A stretch of 64,000 nt of DNA from Pseudomonas putida (GTDB taxonomy: Bacteria; Pseudomonadota; Gammaproteobacteria; Pseudomonadales; Pseudomonadaceae): assembly GCF_016406145.1 (NCBI RefSeq), contig NZ_CP066306.1:5456001-5520000 (forward strand). The letters are read 5' to 3'. Made by a program: the position numbers and the translations under genes. The number at the start of each line of letters is the position of its first letter. The stretch's first letter is position 1. The notes under the pieces are model-generated. The model had not been told where the DNA came from, did no database searches, and saw only the letters and a program-made list of their open reading frames with translations. Positions 1 to 8,626 of this stretch are shown piece after piece.

Positions 1-1
1 C

Positions 2-1450
2 GAAACCATCCGCCCGGAGATCCGCCAGTATCTGATAGAAGGCGATGACGACAAGCTGCCCTTCTCCCGTTCGCAACGGTCGCTGGTCTACGCCCGGGCC
101 AAGAACGAAAGCGCCGAGAAAGCCTTCGGCACTCTCAACGATGCCTACAAACCCGGCTTCGAATTCATCAGCCATTCGATGGTGCCGGTGGCAACCCCGG
201 ACCCTGCCTCGTTCCGTATCGCCATTGGCGGGCCGCAGTGCCGGGTGCCCTACTCGGCGTCGATCTTCAACATTTCGGCCATGAGCTTCGGCGCACTCAG
301 CGCCAACGCCATCGCCGCGCTGAACCGCGGCGCGCGCATGGGCCGCTTTGCCCATGACACCGGTGAAGGCAGCATCAGCCCTTACCACCGTGAGCATGGC
401 GGCGATCTGATTTGGGAAATTGGCAGTGGTTACTTCGGCTGCCGTACCGAGCAAGGCCGCTTCGACCCGCAGCGCTTCGCCGCCCAGGCCCGCGACCCGC
501 AGGTGAAGATGATCGAGATCAAGCTCAGCCAGGGCGCCAAACCCGGCCACGGCGGCATTCTGCCAGGGCACAAGGTCAGCGCTGAAATCGCCGCCACCCG
601 TGGCGTGCGTGTGGGCGAGGACTGCATCTCACCGGCCGCGCACAGTGCCTTTCGCACGCCGCTGGAGCTGCTGCACTTCGTCGCTCAATTGCGTGAGCTG
701 TCCGGTGGCAAACCCGTGGGCTTCAAGTTCTGCCTGGGCCACCCGTGGGAATTCATGGGCATCGCCAAGGCCATGCTGGCCACCGGCATCACCCCGGATT
801 TCATCGTCGTCGACGGCAAGGAAGGCGGCACCGGCGCGGCGCCGCGCGAGTTCAGTGACAACATGGGCGTGCCCATGCGCGAAGGGCTGATGTTCGTGCA
901 CAACACCTTGGTAGGCCTGAACCTGCGCTCGAGCATCCGTATCGGTGCGGCGGGCAAGATCGTCAGCGCCTTCGATATCGCCAGCGTGCTTGCCATCGGC
1001 GCCGACTGGGTCAACTCGGCGCGCGGTTTCATGTTCGCCATCGGTTGCATCCAGTCGCAGAGCTGCCATACCAACAAGTGCCCGACCGGTGTGGCCACCC
1101 AGGACCCGTTGCGCCAGCGTGCGCTGGTGGTGCCGGACAAGGCCCAGCGGGTCGCCAGCTTCCACCGCAACACCCTACATGCCCTGGCCGAGATGCTGGC
1201 GGCCGCCGGCCTGGAGCACCCGTCGGAGCTCAAGCCCAAGCACTTGGCACGGCGCATCAGCACCAGCGAGATCAGCCTGTTTTCGGATTTGCATCAGTTC
1301 CTCAAGCCCGGCGAATTGCTCAGCGGCTCGATCGAAAGCGAGTTCTATGCGCGGATGTGGCGGATGGCGCGCAGCGACAGCTTTGCACCGGAGACGGGGG
1401 AAGTGGTTGTAACGAAAACGGCTCGCACAAAAGAAGCAGAGCCTGCTTGA
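2..1450 (+). CDS. FMN-binding glutamate synthase family protein (5' end outside window)
   Basis: The reading frame is open from the first bases of the window, so the start codon lies upstream; 482 residues are visible. The protein matches the FMN-binding, glutamate-forming domain of the glutamate synthase large subunit, without the N-terminal glutaminase domain in the part seen. Visible family marks are the flavin-barrel segment HDTGEGSISPYH and a cysteine cluster CIQSQSCHTNKCPTG, which in GltB holds a 3Fe-4S centre. Such stand-alone proteins are common in Pseudomonas; their substrate is not certain and may not be 2-oxoglutarate plus glutamine. It is followed by a REP palindrome pair and the convergent porin gene. 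The family call is firm, the reaction is inferred. Confidence 0.88.
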   Translation, partial: ETIRPEIRQYLIEGDDDKLPFSRSQRSLVYARAKNESAEKAFGTLNDAYKPGFEFISHSMVPVATPDPASFRIAIGGPQCRVPYSASIFNISAMSFGALSANAIAALNRGARMGRFAHDTGEGSISPYHREHGGDLIWEIGSGYFGCRTEQGRFDPQRFAAQARDPQVKMIEIKLSQGAKPGHGGILPGHKVSAEIAATRGVRVGEDCISPAAHSAFRTPLELLHFVAQLRELSGGKPVGFKFCLGHPWEFMGIAKAMLATGITPDFIVVDGKEGGTGAAPREFSDNMGVPMREGLMFVHNTLVGLNLRSSIRIGAAGKIVSAFDIASVLAIGADWVNSARGFMFAIGCIQSQSCHTNKCPTGVATQDPLRQRALVVPDKAQRVASFHRNTLHALAEMLAAAGLEHPSELKPKHLARRISTSEISLFSDLHQFLKPGELLSGSIESEFYARMWRMARSDSFAPETGEVVVTKTARTKEAEPA

Positions 1451-1482
1451 AGGGCAGAATTGCCGGGCATCTGCACCGGCCT

Positions 1483-1568
1483 CATCGCCGGCAAGCCGGC
1501 TCCCACAGGTACCCCGCTGCTCTCAAGCTCAGCTCAAAACCCAGTGGAAGCCGGCTTGCCGGCGAACG
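1483..1568. repeat. REP palindrome pair (CCGGCAAGCCGG type), inverted
   Basis: Two copies of a Pseudomonas REP-like unit, ATCGCCGGCAAGCCGGCT followed by CCACAGG and its reverse complement, face each other around a spacer of about 40 bases. It lies between the convergent ends of the FMN glutamate-synthase-like gene and the porin gene and probably stabilises or ends both transcripts. The same unit recurs at 15301-15393, with a single related palindrome at 26793-26812 and another inside the hairpin at 51241-51280. Confidence 0.8.
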
Positions 1569-1599
1569 GGCTGCAGGGCAGCCCTCTGCCAGATCAGTA

Positions 1600-2919
1600 T
1601 CAGAAGATGCTGATCGGGTACTCGACGAATACGCGGACTTCGTTGCCGTCGTCGTTGTAGCCGTTTTGCTGTACAGCGTTGTTGGTGCGAAGGAACGAGC
1701 TGCGCAGCTTGATCGACAGGTCCTTGGCCGGGCCGTCCTGGACGACGTAGCGGATCTGGTTGAAGATCTCGCGCTCTTTGCCTTCGCCGAAACCTTGCGG
1801 GTTAGCGTTGTTGCGGGTGTTGATGTTGTCACCCACCACGTAGGCCAACTTGTAGGTCAGGCCCGGGATGCCGTAGGCACCGAAGTCCAGGCCGTAGCCC
1901 AGCTGCCAGGAACGCTCGTCTTCGGCGTTGAAGTCGGACCAGTAGGAGTTGGCCAGGTAGATGGTCGAACCACCGTCACCCACGCCACCTTCGTTCTGGT
2001 ACCAGCCGTAGTTGTAACCGGTGCTGCCGGTGCTGCGCTGGTGCGCGAGGGTGAACGAGTGTGCACCGTAGGCGTAGGTCGCGGCCAGGCTCCAGATGGT
2101 GTTGGAGTCGCCGTTCAGGCCGGCGGCCTGGACGTACTGCTTGTCGATGTCCGACTTGTAGCCGTTGAAGTCCAGGGTCAGGGACTGGTCGTTGGCGATC
2201 GGGAAGACGTAGTTCAGGCCCAGGTAGTGCTTCTTCATCACGTCTTCGTTGTCTGCGGTGTACAGCGAAGCGGTGAAGTTGTCGGTGAACTTGTAGCTGC
2301 CGCCGAAGACGTTGATCGACTTCAGGCCGCCACCGTCACGACGCTCGGCGCTCTTGCGCGCTTCTTGGGTGAAGCGGCCGGCGTTCAGCTCAAGGCCCTG
2401 GATTTCCTTGGAGGTGATCAGGGTACCGGTGAAGCTTTCTGGCAGCAGTCGGCCATCATCGTACTGCAGCACTGGCAGGGACGGCATCTGGTCACCGTAC
2501 TTGAGCACGGTGTTGGAGATGCGGAACTTCACAGCCGCGCCGGCACGGGCCAGGTCATGCGGGCCGCTGGCGTTGCCGTCGGCGTTCTTGGTGTTTCCTG
2601 GCTTGAAGAAGTCAACGCCAGCGCCACCATTGTGGCCCTTGCCGCCGTCCAGGCGTACGGCATACAGGCCGAACGCGTCAACGCCCACGCCCACGGTGCC
2701 CTGGGTGAAGCCGGAGGAGAAGTTGGCGATTGCCGCCTGGCCCCATTCGATCTGGTCATCGGTACCGTGTTTCTTGTCACGGTTGATGTAAGCGTTACGC
2801 AGAAGAACGTTTGCGTGGCTGTCTTCGATAAAGCCCTTGCTCTCGGCCTGCTCGTTGGCCTGGGCCTGGGTCGCGGCGATCATCGCCAAAGCGACCAGGC
2901 TGATCCTGGTTTTCAACAT
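1600..2919 (-). CDS. OprD-family outer-membrane porin
   Basis: A 439-residue protein of the OprD/OprQ substrate-specific porin family, an 18-strand beta barrel in the outer membrane that admits small solutes. Residues 1-21 form a signal peptide ending TQAQA. The mature protein begins with the family-typical GFIEDS segment, carries SGFTQGTVGVGVD and GRLLPESFTGT, and ends in phenylalanine as barrel proteins do. Length is normal for the family. OprD members take up amino acids, aromatic acids or other anions, and the substrate cannot be read from sequence. A 429-base leader and promoter region precedes it, with a strong hairpin at 3016-3046. Confidence 0.92.
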   Translation of the reverse strand: MLKTRISLVALAMIAATQAQANEQAESKGFIEDSHANVLLRNAYINRDKKHGTDDQIEWGQAAIANFSSGFTQGTVGVGVDAFGLYAVRLDGGKGHNGGAGVDFFKPGNTKNADGNASGPHDLARAGAAVKFRISNTVLKYGDQMPSLPVLQYDDGRLLPESFTGTLITSKEIQGLELNAGRFTQEARKSAERRDGGGLKSINVFGGSYKFTDNFTASLYTADNEDVMKKHYLGLNYVFPIANDQSLTLDFNGYKSDIDKQYVQAAGLNGDSNTIWSLAATYAYGAHSFTLAHQRSTGSTGYNYGWYQNEGGVGDGGSTIYLANSYWSDFNAEDERSWQLGYGLDFGAYGIPGLTYKLAYVVGDNINTRNNANPQGFGEGKEREIFNQIRYVVQDGPAKDLSIKLRSSFLRTNNAVQQNGYNDDGNEVRVFVEYPISIF

Positions 2920-3015
2920 CTTGTTTTCCTTATTTCGTAATCAAAAACGCTCTGCAATATGACGCCAGGAACCAACGCCCCTTCGTAGGTTCGACGCTAT
3001 GCGGATCCGAACTGA

Positions 3016-3046
3016 AAGGCCCGCCGGTGGTCGTGTGGCGGGCCTT
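3016..3046. other. strong hairpin in the porin upstream region
   Basis: AAGGCCCGCC and GGCGGGCCTT form a perfect ten-base-pair stem around an eleven-base loop. Neither side is followed by a T run, so it is not a classic terminator. It lies 97 bases upstream of the porin start codon and could be part of its mRNA leader or the tail of an unseen small transcript. Confidence 0.5.
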
Positions 3047-3291
3047 GTGCAGCAGCATGGCCAGGTCATGGCCAGCAGGCGTTGGCCGAATCCTAGCCGC
3101 GTGCGATTACAAATGTCAAAAACTCGTGAAATGCAGGTCGATATAACCAAAATAATGCGATCGAACAGGGCATTTCCTTGCATGTTCGCGCTATCAGCGG
3201 GCATTTTGTCTTTGGTTGGATAAATCGCTTTGTCGCGTAGGGCAATTCTGGGATTAAGTGTTACAAGCCCGGCCTTGGCCCCCAGAAATGA

Positions 3292-3325
3292 AAACGCCAC
3301 CGCAAATGCGGTGGCGTTTCTCAAG
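3292..3325 (-). terminator. intrinsic terminator of the small gene at 3349-3546
   Basis: AACGCCACCGC, a four-base loop and GCGGTGGCGTT make an eleven-base-pair stem. On the minus strand it is followed by a short T-rich stretch, placing it as terminator of the 65-residue gene just upstream. Confidence 0.7.
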
Positions 3326-3348
3326 GGTGGTGCGGGCTCCTGCCCTGT

Positions 3349-3546
3349 TCAGTGCCACACGCCCAGCAGCGCTTCCAGCTCCGCATCGCTGATCAGGCCC
3401 TGCGGGTAGCGGCCATCCAGCAAACGTCGTGGGTCGGTCGTCCTGACCCGATTGCTTCCATGGTGTTTCAACCAATGTGCCAAGGTTTTCAGCGCTTGGT
3501 GATTTACTGCCGATGGGCGCAAAGCCGTCTCACTTGCTGTGTTCAT
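3349..3546 (-). CDS. small conserved hypothetical protein (65 aa)
   Basis: A 65-residue protein that I do not recognise as a named family. It has a basic middle (HGSNRVRTTDPRRLL) and an acidic C-terminal segment ISDAELEALLGVW; no signal peptide or membrane segment is visible. Support for it being real is its isolated position, an intrinsic terminator just after the stop codon, and codon use like its neighbours. It reads away from aguA, with about 180 bases between it and the end of aguA. Function unknown. Confidence 0.55.
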   Translation of the reverse strand: MNTASETALRPSAVNHQALKTLAHWLKHHGSNRVRTTDPRRLLDGRYPQGLISDAELEALLGVWH

Positions 3547-3683
3547 GTCTACACGTACTCCTTACCCCGTGAGCGGCTAATCTACGTCTTGATTGTTACA
3601 GAACGGAGTGACCGTACTGCTGAGTTAACTCCCTGAAAACAATACAAAACATATGCCATTTCGACATGCCGGACGTCGCGGCC

Positions 3684-3714
3684 AAAAAAAAACCCGTCAG
3701 GCGACGGGCTTTTT
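3684..3714. terminator. bidirectional terminator after aguA
   Basis: A run of nine A, then ACCCGTC, a short loop, GACGGGCT and five T. For aguA, read on the minus strand, the stem is followed by a long T run, a textbook rho-independent terminator located 14 bases past the stop codon. Confidence 0.85.
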
Positions 3715-3727
3715 CTGCAGCGTTGCT

Positions 3728-4834
3728 TCAGCGCTTGACCGGCGCCGGTTGCTGCTGAGTCAGGCAGTGAATGTTGCCACCCCCCAGCAGCAGTTCACGC
3801 CCGGGGATCATCACCACTTCGTGGTCCGGGAATACTTTGGCCAGAATGGCTCTGGCCTGGGCATCTGCCGGGTCATTGAAGCTTGGCGCGATGATGCCGC
3901 CGTTGACGATCAGGAAGTTCACGTAGGACCCGGCCAGGCGTACCGACGGGTCTCGCTCCTGGCTACCGACCACGTGATCGACGCCGGCGCACTCTTCTTC
4001 AGTGGCGAACAGCGGGCCAGGAATGGGCATCTTGTGCACCACAAACTCGCGGCCTTTGGCATCGCGGCTGTTTTTCAGCACCTCATAGGCGGCATGGCAG
4101 CGCGCATAGTTGGGGTCGTTGGAATCATCGGTCCAGGCCAGTAACACTTCGCCTGGGCTGACGTAACAGCAGAAGTTGTCCACGTGGCCGTCGGTTTCGT
4201 CGTTGTACAGGCCATCGGGCAGCCAGACGATGGTCTCCACCGCCAGGTGCTCACGCAGGATCTCTTCAATCTGCTCACGGTTCAGGTGCGGGTTGCGGTT
4301 GCGGTTGAGCAGGCATTCTTCGGTAGTGATCAGGGTGCCCTCACCATCCACATGGATCGATCCGCCCTCAAGCACGAAGCCTTCGGTCTGGTAGCGCTGG
4401 CAACGCTCCATCTCCAGCACCTTGGCTGCCAGCTCCTCATCGCGGTTCCACGGCGCGTACAAGCCGCCGTCGAAGCCGCCCCAGGCGTTGAAGCCCCAAT
4501 CCACACCGCGCACTTCGCCCGAATCGTTGATGACGAAGGTCGGGCCGGTATCACGCACCCAGGCGTCGTCGTTGCTGATTTCCACCACACGGATGTTGGG
4601 CAGGTCGAGCTGCCGACGGGCGTTTTCGTACTGGCCGGCAGAAACAGCAACGGTAACCGGCTCGAAGCGGGCGATGGCCTTGGCCAGGGTGACGTGGGCA
4701 GCCTGGGCAGGCTTGCCTCCCAGGCGCCAGTTGTCCGAACGCTCGGGCCAGACCATCCACACCTGGCTTTGCGGCGCCCATTCGGCGGGCATGTGGAAAC
4801 CGTCGGCGCGGGGGGTGGAGTTGAGGGTTTTCAT
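3728..4834 (-). CDS. aguA: agmatine deiminase
   Basis: Hydrolyses agmatine to N-carbamoylputrescine and ammonia, the second step of the arginine decarboxylase route to putrescine, in the cytoplasm. The 368-residue length is standard for the pseudomonad enzyme. The peptidyl-arginine-deiminase fold shows as [18 protein letters not shown] at the N-terminus, [10 protein letters not shown] in the middle and the catalytic cysteine in GGGNIHCLT at residue 357. I start at 4834 because [13 protein letters not shown] is the family N-terminus and an AGAGG ribosome site sits ten bases before it; a longer frame reaches 4870. The partner aguB is not in the window. Repeated ATGCCGAT elements lie in its promoter region (4876-4969). 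Confidence 0.96.
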   Translation of the reverse strand: MKTLNSTPRADGFHMPAEWAPQSQVWMVWPERSDNWRLGGKPAQAAHVTLAKAIARFEPVTVAVSAGQYENARRQLDLPNIRVVEISNDDAWVRDTGPTFVINDSGEVRGVDWGFNAWGGFDGGLYAPWNRDEELAAKVLEMERCQRYQTEGFVLEGGSIHVDGEGTLITTEECLLNRNRNPHLNREQIEEILREHLAVETIVWLPDGLYNDETDGHVDNFCCYVSPGEVLLAWTDDSNDPNYARCHAAYEVLKNSRDAKGREFVVHKMPIPGPLFATEEECAGVDHVVGSQERDPSVRLAGSYVNFLIVNGGIIAPSFNDPADAQARAILAKVFPDHEVVMIPGRELLLGGGNIHCLTQQQPAPVKR

Positions 4835-4875
4835 GGGTAACCTCTGCAAAGGCCCTAGGCCGATGGTCAATTTGG

Positions 4876-4907
4876 ATGCCGATTTTATAACCGATATATA
4901 TCGGCAT
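4876..4907. promoter_or_regulatory. palindromic operator candidate upstream of aguA
   Basis: ATGCCGAT at 4876-4883 and its complement ATCGGCAT at 4900-4907 form an inverted repeat; inside it CCGATATATATCGG (4891-4904) is a perfect 14-base palindrome. The element begins about 40 bases upstream of the aguA start, a position fitting an operator or activator site. The same octamer pair recurs in the neighbouring terminator hairpin at 4941-4978. No regulator gene is adjacent, so the binding protein is unknown. Confidence 0.55.
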
Positions 4908-4935
4908 TAAAAGGATGAAAACGCTGAACGGCAGA

Positions 4936-4978
4936 TAAAAATGCCGCTCATGCCGATAACAATCGGCATGGGCGGCAT
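4936..4978 (-). terminator. long-stem terminator of the fused aminotransferase gene
   Basis: On the minus strand a 17-base-pair stem, with one G-T pair, closes over a four-base loop and is followed by TTTTTATC. It begins ten bases after the stop codon of the aminotransferase gene. The inner arms, ATGCCGAT and ATCGGCAT, match the palindromic element upstream of aguA. Confidence 0.8.
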
Positions 4979-4987
4979 CGTTTGTGC

Positions 4988-7892
4988 TTACAACCCTTCG
5001 GACAGGATGCGGTCCACACTGTTCACAAAGTAGTCCACGCTGGCGCGCGTGGTGCACATCGGCGGCTTGATCTTGAGGATGTTCAGGTAGTCGCCGGTCG
5101 GCTGCATGAAGATCCCCAAGTCACGCAGGCGGTCGCACAGCACCATGGTTTCCTCGGTGGCCGGCTCCAGCGTCTGGCGGTCACGCACCAGCTCCAGGCC
5201 CAGGTAGAACCCCGAACCATGCGTGGCACCGGCAAGCGGATGTTTATCGACCAACGCTTGCAGGCGCGCTTTGAAATACCGCCCGGTTTCGCGGGTGTTC
5301 TGCCACAACCCCTCCTCGTCCATCACGTCCAGCACCGCCATGCCGATACGGCAACTCACCGGGCTGCCGCCAGCCGAGGAGAAGAAGTAGCCCTGCGCCT
5401 CCAGCGCCTCGGCAATCTCGCGCCGGGTAATCACCGCACCCAGTGGCTGGCCGTTGCCCATACCCTTGGCCATGGTGATGATGTCGGGCACCACCCCCTG
5501 CTCCTCGAAGCCCCAGAAGTACTCACCCAGGCGGCCATAGCCCACCTGCACTTCATCGGCGATGCACACACCGCCGCGGGCACGGACCTTGGCATACGCC
5601 TCTTTCAGGTAACCCGCAGGCAGCGAGATGCCACCGGCGTTGCCATAAACCGGTTCGCAGATCATGCCGGCCAGCTGACGGCCACGGGCATCGAGGTCGG
5701 CGAGCTTGAAAAGCATCGACGTCGCGTAGATAGTCACCGGCACTGTCTGCGCCACGGTAGCGGCCACGGAAGGTATTCGGCGCCTCGACCGGGTGCACCC
5801 AGTCGGGTCGGGTTTCCAGGGCTTGCGGGTTGTCGGCAATAGAGGTGGAAATGGCATCGGTCGCCACCGACCAGCCATGGTAGGCCTCCAGCACGCTGAG
5901 TAGGTCGCGACCGCCGCTGTAGGCCCAGGCCAGGCGAATGGCCAGGTCGTTGGCCTCGGTACCACTGTTGACCAAGAACACTCGGTCAAAGCCCGCCGGC
6001 GCCAACTTGAGCAGGCGTTCAGAAAACTCGGCAATGGCCGCGTAATGGAAGCGCGAGTTGGTATTGAGCAACGACCACTGCCGTGCCGACTCGGCCACCA
6101 TGCGAGGGTGACCATGGCCGAGTACCGCGACGTTGTTGAGCATGTCGAGGTAGGAGCGGCCTTGCATGTCGATCAGGTAGTTGCGCCAGCCGCGCTCGAT
6201 GTGTGGTGGCTGTGCATAGTAGTGCTTCTGCGAGCGGGCAAAGCTGGCGTCGCGGCGGGCCAGCAATGCCTGGGGGTCGGCCAGCGGCTCGGCATCGCAG
6301 TCGAAACCCAGCAAAGCTGCAGGCGAGGGGCACAGCGCCAGCCAGGCGGCAGCCTGGGAAGGTGCAGCGAACAGTGGCGGCTGGATGCTGGCGTCCAGGC
6401 ACAGCTGCACACTGAGAAAACCACAGCTGCTGCCCAGCGCCTGCCCCTTGGCCACGGCCTGGCCATCTGCGGGGGTATCTTCCAGGCCACTGAGCCACAA
6501 GGCCCACTGTGCCGTGCGCAAGCAGCCACGGCCATCGCCATGGCGCTGCCAGGTCCCGGCTTGCGGGGCCTGTACCGCACTGCCGTTAGGCACGTGCAGT
6601 TCGACGCCCAGGGCGCAGGTGGCCGGCTCATCAGGGCGGTCGATGTGGGTTTGCGACAGGCGATACTGGCCATGCAGGCTGCAAGCAGGCGCGGGCTGGG
6701 CCGTCAGCTGACGCTGATCGAAGCCGGGCTGCTCCCAGTTACCGGCCTCGCAGAGGGGGCTCAGCACGCCCAGGTCGACGCGCGTGACCGCCTCACGGGC
6801 GAGGTCTGGCAGCAACAGGGCGCAATCGGCCAGGTCCGGTCGGCTCGGTTCGATGCCGGCGGCCTGCAGAATGGCCGCTTCCATCAGCGCGAATGGCACG
6901 GCGGTAGCGGTATCGAAGATCTCCCACTCATGGGCGATGTTGTCACGGGTGTACTGGTTGCCGGGGTCCACGGCCAGTTGTTGCTCACTGCTGAGCACCA
7001 GCACGGCAGCGCGGTTGAGCACAAGCGGCCACAGGGCGCGCAACTCGGTTTCGCTCAGCGGGTTGAGGGCATGGTAGGCGCGCACGGCCGGCAGGATGCG
7101 CAGCGGGTCGCCTTCGGCATGGTGCAGCAAGGCCGCGCAGGTCACCGACAAGTCGGCGATGCGCCAGGTACGCACCAGGTCACCGAAATCGATGATGCCC
7201 TGCAGCTGCCACTGGCGCTGCTCATCGCGGGCCCAGACGGCATTGTCATCGGTGATGTCCAGGTGCACGGCCTGGCTCGGCAGGTCGTCGACCAACGGTG
7301 CCAGGTGCGCGGCGGCCAGGCGGGTAGCCTGCTCCAGGCGGGTGCGCTGCCCGGCATCCTGCAGCACTGGCAACAAATGCTCGATGAGCGCCTGGGCGTG
7401 CTGCGGGTCCCATTGCAGGGTGCGCACCAGGCCTGGGTGGTCGAAATCGGCCAAGGCTTTGTCGACCCGGGCGCACAGCGCGCCCAGTTCGGCCATCAGG
7501 CGAGGCTGCATGTGCTTGAGGCGGGTCAGCGGCTGCCCTTCTATATAATCGAGCAGACGGGCGCGCAGCGGTTGGCCATCGATGTTCAGTGCCAACAGCG
7601 ACTGGCCGTCGCGTGCCGGGCGTACGGCAGGTACCGGCAACCCTTGCTCGCGCAGGTAAGCCAGCGCCGCATGCTGCGCCTCCAGTTCCATCTGGGCATA
7701 ATTGCCGTGGCAAACCTTGAGCACAAACCGCTCCTGCCCAGTATCCAGACGCAAGTTCAGGTCTTGCTGGCTACCCAGCCTGGACAGGCTGCCGGCCAGG
7801 TCGTAATGCGCCTGAAGCAAGGCATGCGCCTGGGCTTCGCTGAGCGAAGGGCTTGGCAGGCTGGAACGCTGGATCAGGGTGCTGAGGGGCAT
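4988..7892 (-). pseudogene. kinase / M23-like / class III aminotransferase fusion, frameshifted
   Basis: The gene encodes a three-part protein of about 968 codons. Residues 20-300 are an aminoglycoside-phosphotransferase-like kinase with HLDITDDN (H210, D212, N217) and IDFGD (D235). About 400-560 is an M23 peptidase-like lipoyl fold in which the metal motif is degenerate (ALGVELHVPNG). From about 590 on is a PLP-dependent class III aminotransferase domain (NSGTEAND; lysine in TMAKGMGNG). The frame breaks near codon 727: the run of four A at 5709-5712 (TTTT in the gene) appears one base too long, and the rest follows in another frame. Unrepaired, translation stops at 5553. Total length is 3n+1, as one extra base predicts. 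Such kinase-aminotransferase fusions suggest phosphorylation of an amino alcohol and removal of the phosphate by the PLP domain. Confidence 0.85.
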
Positions 7893-8083
7893 GAAGATGG
7901 AACCTCTTTTACTTTTCGCTTATCTCGCCACTGCCAAGGCCGATACACAAGTGGCAATGATGAAATGATGATCGTGCGTCCACGCTCGGTCATGATGGCA
8001 ATCCGGGCTGCAAAGCGCCAAGGCGGCTACATTGAACGAGGCCGGTACGGTCCACCCCTGAGTACACTGGTCAGAAAATTGCC
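7893..8083. other. divergent promoter region, fused aminotransferase / rmlC
   Basis: This 191-base gap separates two divergent starts and must hold both promoters. An AGAGG ribosome site for the leftward gene is visible about 10 bases from its ATG. I see no clear palindromic operator. Confidence 0.5.
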
Positions 8084-8626
8084 ATGAACATAATCGCTAC
8101 AGACATACCCGACGTACTGATCATCGAGCCCAAGCTCTTCGGTGACAGCCGCGGCTTTTTCTTCGAAAGCTTCAATGCCCGCGAGTTTGCCAGGCTGACA
8201 GGCTTTGACGCCCATTTCGTCCAGGACAACCACTCCCGCTCACAGCGCGGCGTGCTCCGCGGCCTGCACTACCAGATCGATAACCCCCAGGGGAAACTGG
8301 TGCGGGTTGTTCAGGGCGAAGTGCTGGATGTGGCCGTGGACATCCGCCGTAGCTCACCCACATTCGGCCGCTGGGTAGCCACCCGCCTGTGCGCCGAAGA
8401 CCACCGCCAGTTCTGGATCCCGCCAGGGTTCGCCCATGGTTTTTTGGTGTTGAGCGAATCGGCTGACTTCCTGTACAAGACCACCGACTACTACAACCCC
8501 GCCGCCGAGCGCTGCATCCGCTGGGATGATCCACAGCTGGCCATCGACTGGGGCGTGGAAGCACCGCTGCTGTCGGCCAAGGACCAGGCCGGCGCGCTGC
8601 TGGCTGACGCGGACCTGTTCCCATGA
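8084..8626 (+). CDS. rmlC: dTDP-4-dehydrorhamnose 3,5-epimerase
   Basis: Third enzyme of dTDP-L-rhamnose synthesis, epimerising C3 and C5 of dTDP-4-keto-6-deoxyglucose for lipopolysaccharide core or O-antigen. The 180-residue cupin is of full length. Recognisable segments are FFESFNAREF, QDNHSRSQRGVLRGLHYQ with the catalytic histidine, and FWIPPGFAHGFLVLS. It overlaps rmlD by four bases (ATGA), so the two are translationally coupled. rmlA and rmlB, usually in the same operon, are not in the window and must lie elsewhere. Confidence 0.96.
   Translation: MNIIATDIPDVLIIEPKLFGDSRGFFFESFNAREFARLTGFDAHFVQDNHSRSQRGVLRGLHYQIDNPQGKLVRVVQGEVLDVAVDIRRSSPTFGRWVATRLCAEDHRQFWIPPGFAHGFLVLSESADFLYKTTDYYNPAAERCIRWDDPQLAIDWGVEAPLLSAKDQAGALLADADLFP

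Larger units (their letters stand above)
2920..3348. other. 429-base intergenic region upstream of the porin
   Basis: No convincing gene lies here. It should hold the promoter of the porin gene on the minus strand. Its 3100-3240 part is AT-richer than the flanks, as expected of a promoter. A perfect ten-base-pair hairpin sits at 3016-3046 and a terminator for the small gene to its right at 3292-3325. Confidence 0.6.

Noticed and set aside
1045..2940. Long open frame (631 codons) on the plus strand across the porin gene
   Set aside because: It runs antisense to a clear OprD porin with signal peptide, and its valine/glycine-rich translation has no domain; an effect of GC-rich codon use.
6045..8087. 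Open frame of 680 codons on the plus strand opposite the fused aminotransferase gene
   Set aside because: Antisense shadow of recognisable kinase and M23-like coding sequence; no ribosome site and no family resemblance.
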